DNA of 64,000 nucleotides from Hormiphora californensis. Its lineage: Eukaryota > Ctenophora > Tentaculata > Cydippida > Pleurobrachiidae. The notes under the pieces are model-generated. The model did not search any database and was not told where the DNA came from. It saw only the letters and a program-made list of their open reading frames with translations. This document shows positions 60,928 through 64,000 of the stretch, one piece after another. The DNA is taken from the NCBI GenBank assembly GCA_020137815.1, contig CM035352.1, positions 7,044,628 through 7,108,627 on the forward strand, read 5' to 3'. A program made the position numbers and the translations under genes. Positions within the stretch are counted from its first letter, which is position 1. Each line of letters begins with the position of its first letter.

Positions 60928-62469
60928 GAGATAGAGAGAGAGCGAGAAAATATATATTGACTGTAAATTTACTACCATTCTTCAAACAATCTAGTATATC
61001 ACGTGTTTTAGTTTGATTAACAATGAAATAAGCGATCCACTAAAAGAAAAGGATGAACTTTTGCTGATGTTGGTGTGATGTCGGAATCGGTTGAATGGCG
61101 GCGCCATACCCCATTTGATTCTCACACAACACGTGGCTCAGAGGGTCGCGGCGCCAGACAGGAATCGATAGGGTCTACTGGAGCACTTGCTCGCGATTGC
61201 GTCTAGCGCGCGGTGAAAGTCAAATGTTGCATTTAGCACGCGCGTGCATTTTGAGCGATTTACGGTACGCGTGGTGCATGAGTGCAGGCCATTTCAATTT
61301 TTTAACGAATTTTTTTCTTTTTTTCCAGTTTTCTTTTTTTTCTTTTTCATTTTTTCTTTTTTTTCAGTTTTCTTCTTTTCTTTCATTTTTCTTTTTTTTT
61401 AAAATATTCATCGTGCACTCATGCACCGCCATACTCTCCTCTCTTCCACACAAGTTTTTGCAGTGCAGCCAATCCCAATGCAGTTATGGTCACTTTCACT
61501 TTCACTTTCACTATGATCAGCCAATTGGGTGCCAGCATTCTAAGTCACGTGAGCACCTCCCGATCCAATCTCGTTCATTTATCACATTGCCTCTCTCCAA
61601 AATCCGTGTTTGTGTGTGTTTATGTTTTCTTGCTTTTGTCTTCATTTTGTTTCTTCATTCTTTCCCCCCCCCTCCCTTTTCCCTTCTACACACTCAGTAT
61701 ATACTTCTTATCTTTTGTACCCCCCACTGTCGGCTCCATTTTGGTCTAATTACCCACCGCCCCACCCCACCGCCCCCCCACACCTCCAATATAGCGGGAT
61801 TCATATACTGCATACTACAGAGACGATCCTTTGTGTTTGGTGCACTAGTATAGTCGCTTTCGCGTGTCAACTTAACCAATGTTCTTAGGTTCACGCCCGA
61901 CTGTTCTTCAGAACATTCGTGGGTGCTACATTCTGTCCAACCCTTTTTGTGTTTGACGTTCTCGTTTATTTTTATATCTCTGCTGGAAACATACCTCTCA
62001 CGTTCTCATCTCATCACCAACAACATCACGGTCCATCACCATCCTTGCTGAAGTTTGTCCGCGTATGTTGTTGTTTTTTAAATTAGTACATTCGAGCTGG
62101 TCCCAATTTTTCATGAACCTTCCACTCACCCAATACTCGCTCATTCGTTTCTAGTTTCAAGATGATCACAATCATTCATGATTCACTGTATCATTCCTCC
62201 GTTCACTCCTATGTTGTTGTTTTTATTTCCTCTTGTCCCTTATTATTATTGTACGAATCCCCAGAGTCCATTAGATCCATGATCTTGTGCTACAGTTACC
62301 CCAGAAATTTTGGTTTTTCCATTGTTTCTTGCTTAAATTATTTTTAGAATTCGGACTGAAAAAGTAAGAATTTCATTCCACCACCATTATACTAGCTTGC
62401 GAATGAGGCTCTATATCTAAGTTACTGAGAAGAATTGTTTTCGATCTAGAAGTATGTTTTATTTCTTTC
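60032..62469. other. Repeat-rich, no confident gene
   Basis: Holds an inverted pair around ATTTTTAGACATCAGTAGGC / GCTCACTGATGTCTAAAAT (60518-60573), a (GA)n tract (60845-60950), a second GTGCATGAGTGCA…TGCACTCATGCAC pair (61273-61428) and a block (61560-61740) similar to 56930-57120. Nothing gene-like is supported. Confidence 0.55.
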
Positions 62470-62605
62470 ACAATGACAGACCCCCGACGCGAGACGTCTG
62501 GTGGTGACATTCCAAGGTGATCCGGCACTGCGTCTCGCCTGTTGGCGAGACTTGGCTGTGTGCACTGTTACAGTCCCAGTGGTGGTCCAAACAACCACAA
62601 CCCCT

Positions 62606-64000
62606 GCGAGACGATGGCGTCTCCCAGCGACCGACACGAAGGCCATGCCCCTAAATGTGTCGCAGAATTGTCCCTGGTTCCACTTCTGGTAGGCTTCGTC
62701 TCTGGTGGTTATTATATCCTCGGGGGCCAGGACGCCGTCCCGGAGTGCCTGGAGGGCCGTGAGTAGTCACGCTGCAATGCTACTTGCCATTTGGACGGAG
62801 ATGGAAATCATCAGCAAATTCTAATTCCGAGGCTTAACTGTTGGGCTTGACACTTACTATCAACATTTTCTCTCTAGCGGATATGCAGTTTATTCTCCGA
62901 GGTGTTGTTGGCCCAATCAAAGCATTTCAACATGCTCCTGTCGGGGTTCCCTGACCCTTGCGACTGCTGACCAGTTGACAAAGTTTCTACTTTACTGCCG
63001 GTCCAGGAAGAGGGTGGCTAATGTTGGTTAGTTGGTTATTAGAACTCTTCCTCCCTTTGATCCCACAGAAAATACTAATCTCCGGTATTTATCTTGTTGA
63101 ATTATGAAAAATCCTTTGGAAAATCTTCTGGTTAAGTTGTCACTCCTCCAATAACTGTCTTCAGTTTTGTTATTTGGGAAAGTTACGCTCAGAGATATTT
63201 TGAACTCCCACCAGACCAAATAGAACTATTCTTTGAGGCGTGTCGTCACGTCACCATGCCCCTTAGAGATACATCAAACTGGGATAACAGGTAGTTAATT
63301 ATCCCTCTTCGCATGTAATGAATGAATGATAGACTCGTTACTTGTTTTGTTACTGCTCATAAGAAACTGAAAAATTGATTATCTCATCCTTGACAGGTTG
63401 TCTGCTGCTAGTGGTGAAGCGAAACAAAGGATGAAAGGGAAGTGCAGTGTGAATGCAATTCATCTTGCACTCTACCTCTACTCACAGAACGTCACCCGTA
63501 TGCAAACACAAAAGTTCTCCCTTCGTTCTGAGGAATTCCCCGAGAGAAAGGCCAAGAAGAAGGGGATTGATGTTCGGTTTATTGAGACTTTTCCTACTGA
63601 TATTATCAAAATAATTGGAGAACCGGAAAGCAAATCTCTTCCTCTCGACAAGGTAAATGAGCCTTGGCCCTTCCTCTCTCATCGCACCCCACTACACATC
63701 TTGTAAATGAGGATAAAATCTTAGAATTGTCTTTTGTGGCCTTTTTTAACTTTCCTGAATACTTATTTCAAACTTTTCAACACTACTTCAAACAATAATT
63801 TGAGCCGTGAAGAGGTAGATCCTCGCTGTTGCGACAATTACCAGTCTGTTTCATCGTTCAGCCCAGAGGCTAATAAAATCTGACAATCTTTATATCTAAA
63901 TCACATTTTTCTTCAGCAAAATCTCTCACTGGCAAATATTAGATCGCTGGGAGTGATTTTCACCGTTTACACTGATAACCAGATCCGTCATCTTGATGAG
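62606..64000 (+). CDS. Unidentified protein gene, runs off the window end
   Basis: Well-supported exons are 63165-63290, 63397-63652 and 63917 to beyond 64000, with consistent phases. They encode FVIWESYAQRYFELPPDQ…, then a basic segment (ERKAKKKGIDVRF), then …SLGVIFTVYTDNQ. A possible first exon starts at ATG 62606 (MASPSDRHEGHAPKCVAEL, donor GTAGGC near 62691), and a possible further exon lies near 62878. No family is recognised. Charged, with no membrane segment, so probably intracellular. The 3' end is outside the window. Confidence 0.5.

Overview
The window looks like nuclear DNA of an animal, probably an early-branching marine invertebrate; a sponge is my best guess, with low confidence. 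The reasons are intron-rich genes with mostly short GT-AG introns, clear animal orthologs (FANCJ/BRIP1 helicase, TFIIF-beta, ES1/GATD3, an SLC22-type transporter, a fucolectin-like protein), very abundant (CT)n/(GA)n tracts and many foldback transposons. No bacterial or viral gene organisation was seen. Exon boundaries were worked out by hand from splice signals, reading phase and protein similarity.

Layout. 1-6 kb is repeat-only: microsatellites, a ~0.9 kb tandem duplication, and two abutting foldback elements, the larger with TTAA duplications and CCCTTTG ends as in piggyBac elements. 6-11.7 kb (minus) holds an unidentified secreted-protein gene interrupted by low-complexity DNA. 12-16 kb is sparse. 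16-21 kb (plus) is an unidentified acidic, serine-rich protein gene. 22.1-28.4 kb (plus) is an SLC22/organic-ion transporter with a duplicated, partly dead exon pair. 28.8-46.5 kb (minus) is the 16-exon FANCJ/BRIP1 gene. Its 9 kb intron (32149-41153) contains three paralogous type I membrane glycoprotein genes, two of them in a large inverted duplication. Other FANCJ introns hold a 1.0 kb and a 1.4 kb near-perfect palindrome. A 1.1 kb TA-flanked inverted-repeat element lies between the divergent FANCJ and fucolectin-like (48.2-49.1 kb, plus) genes. On the minus strand follow GTF2F2 (49.8-51.8 kb, exon 1 duplicated), ES1/GATD3 (52.3-54.4 kb, with a small plus-strand gene nested in intron 3) and an unidentified gene (54.9-56.1 kb) carrying several reading-frame breaks. 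56-62 kb is mostly repeats. The window ends inside an unidentified plus-strand gene (62.6-64 kb).

Main themes: (1) gene nesting, in FANCJ and in ES1; (2) a small family of Cys-rich membrane glycoproteins whose two closest members differ mainly in one ~20-residue patch; (3) a FANCJ ortholog with an N-terminal C2HC (possibly UBZ4-like) finger, a C-terminal CxxC pair and DEGH instead of DEAH; (4) repeated short tandem duplications covering exon-intron junctions; (5) TTAA-flanked and other foldback elements filling introns; (6) clusters of single-base frame breaks and homopolymer-rich stretches that point to residual sequencing error or gene decay.
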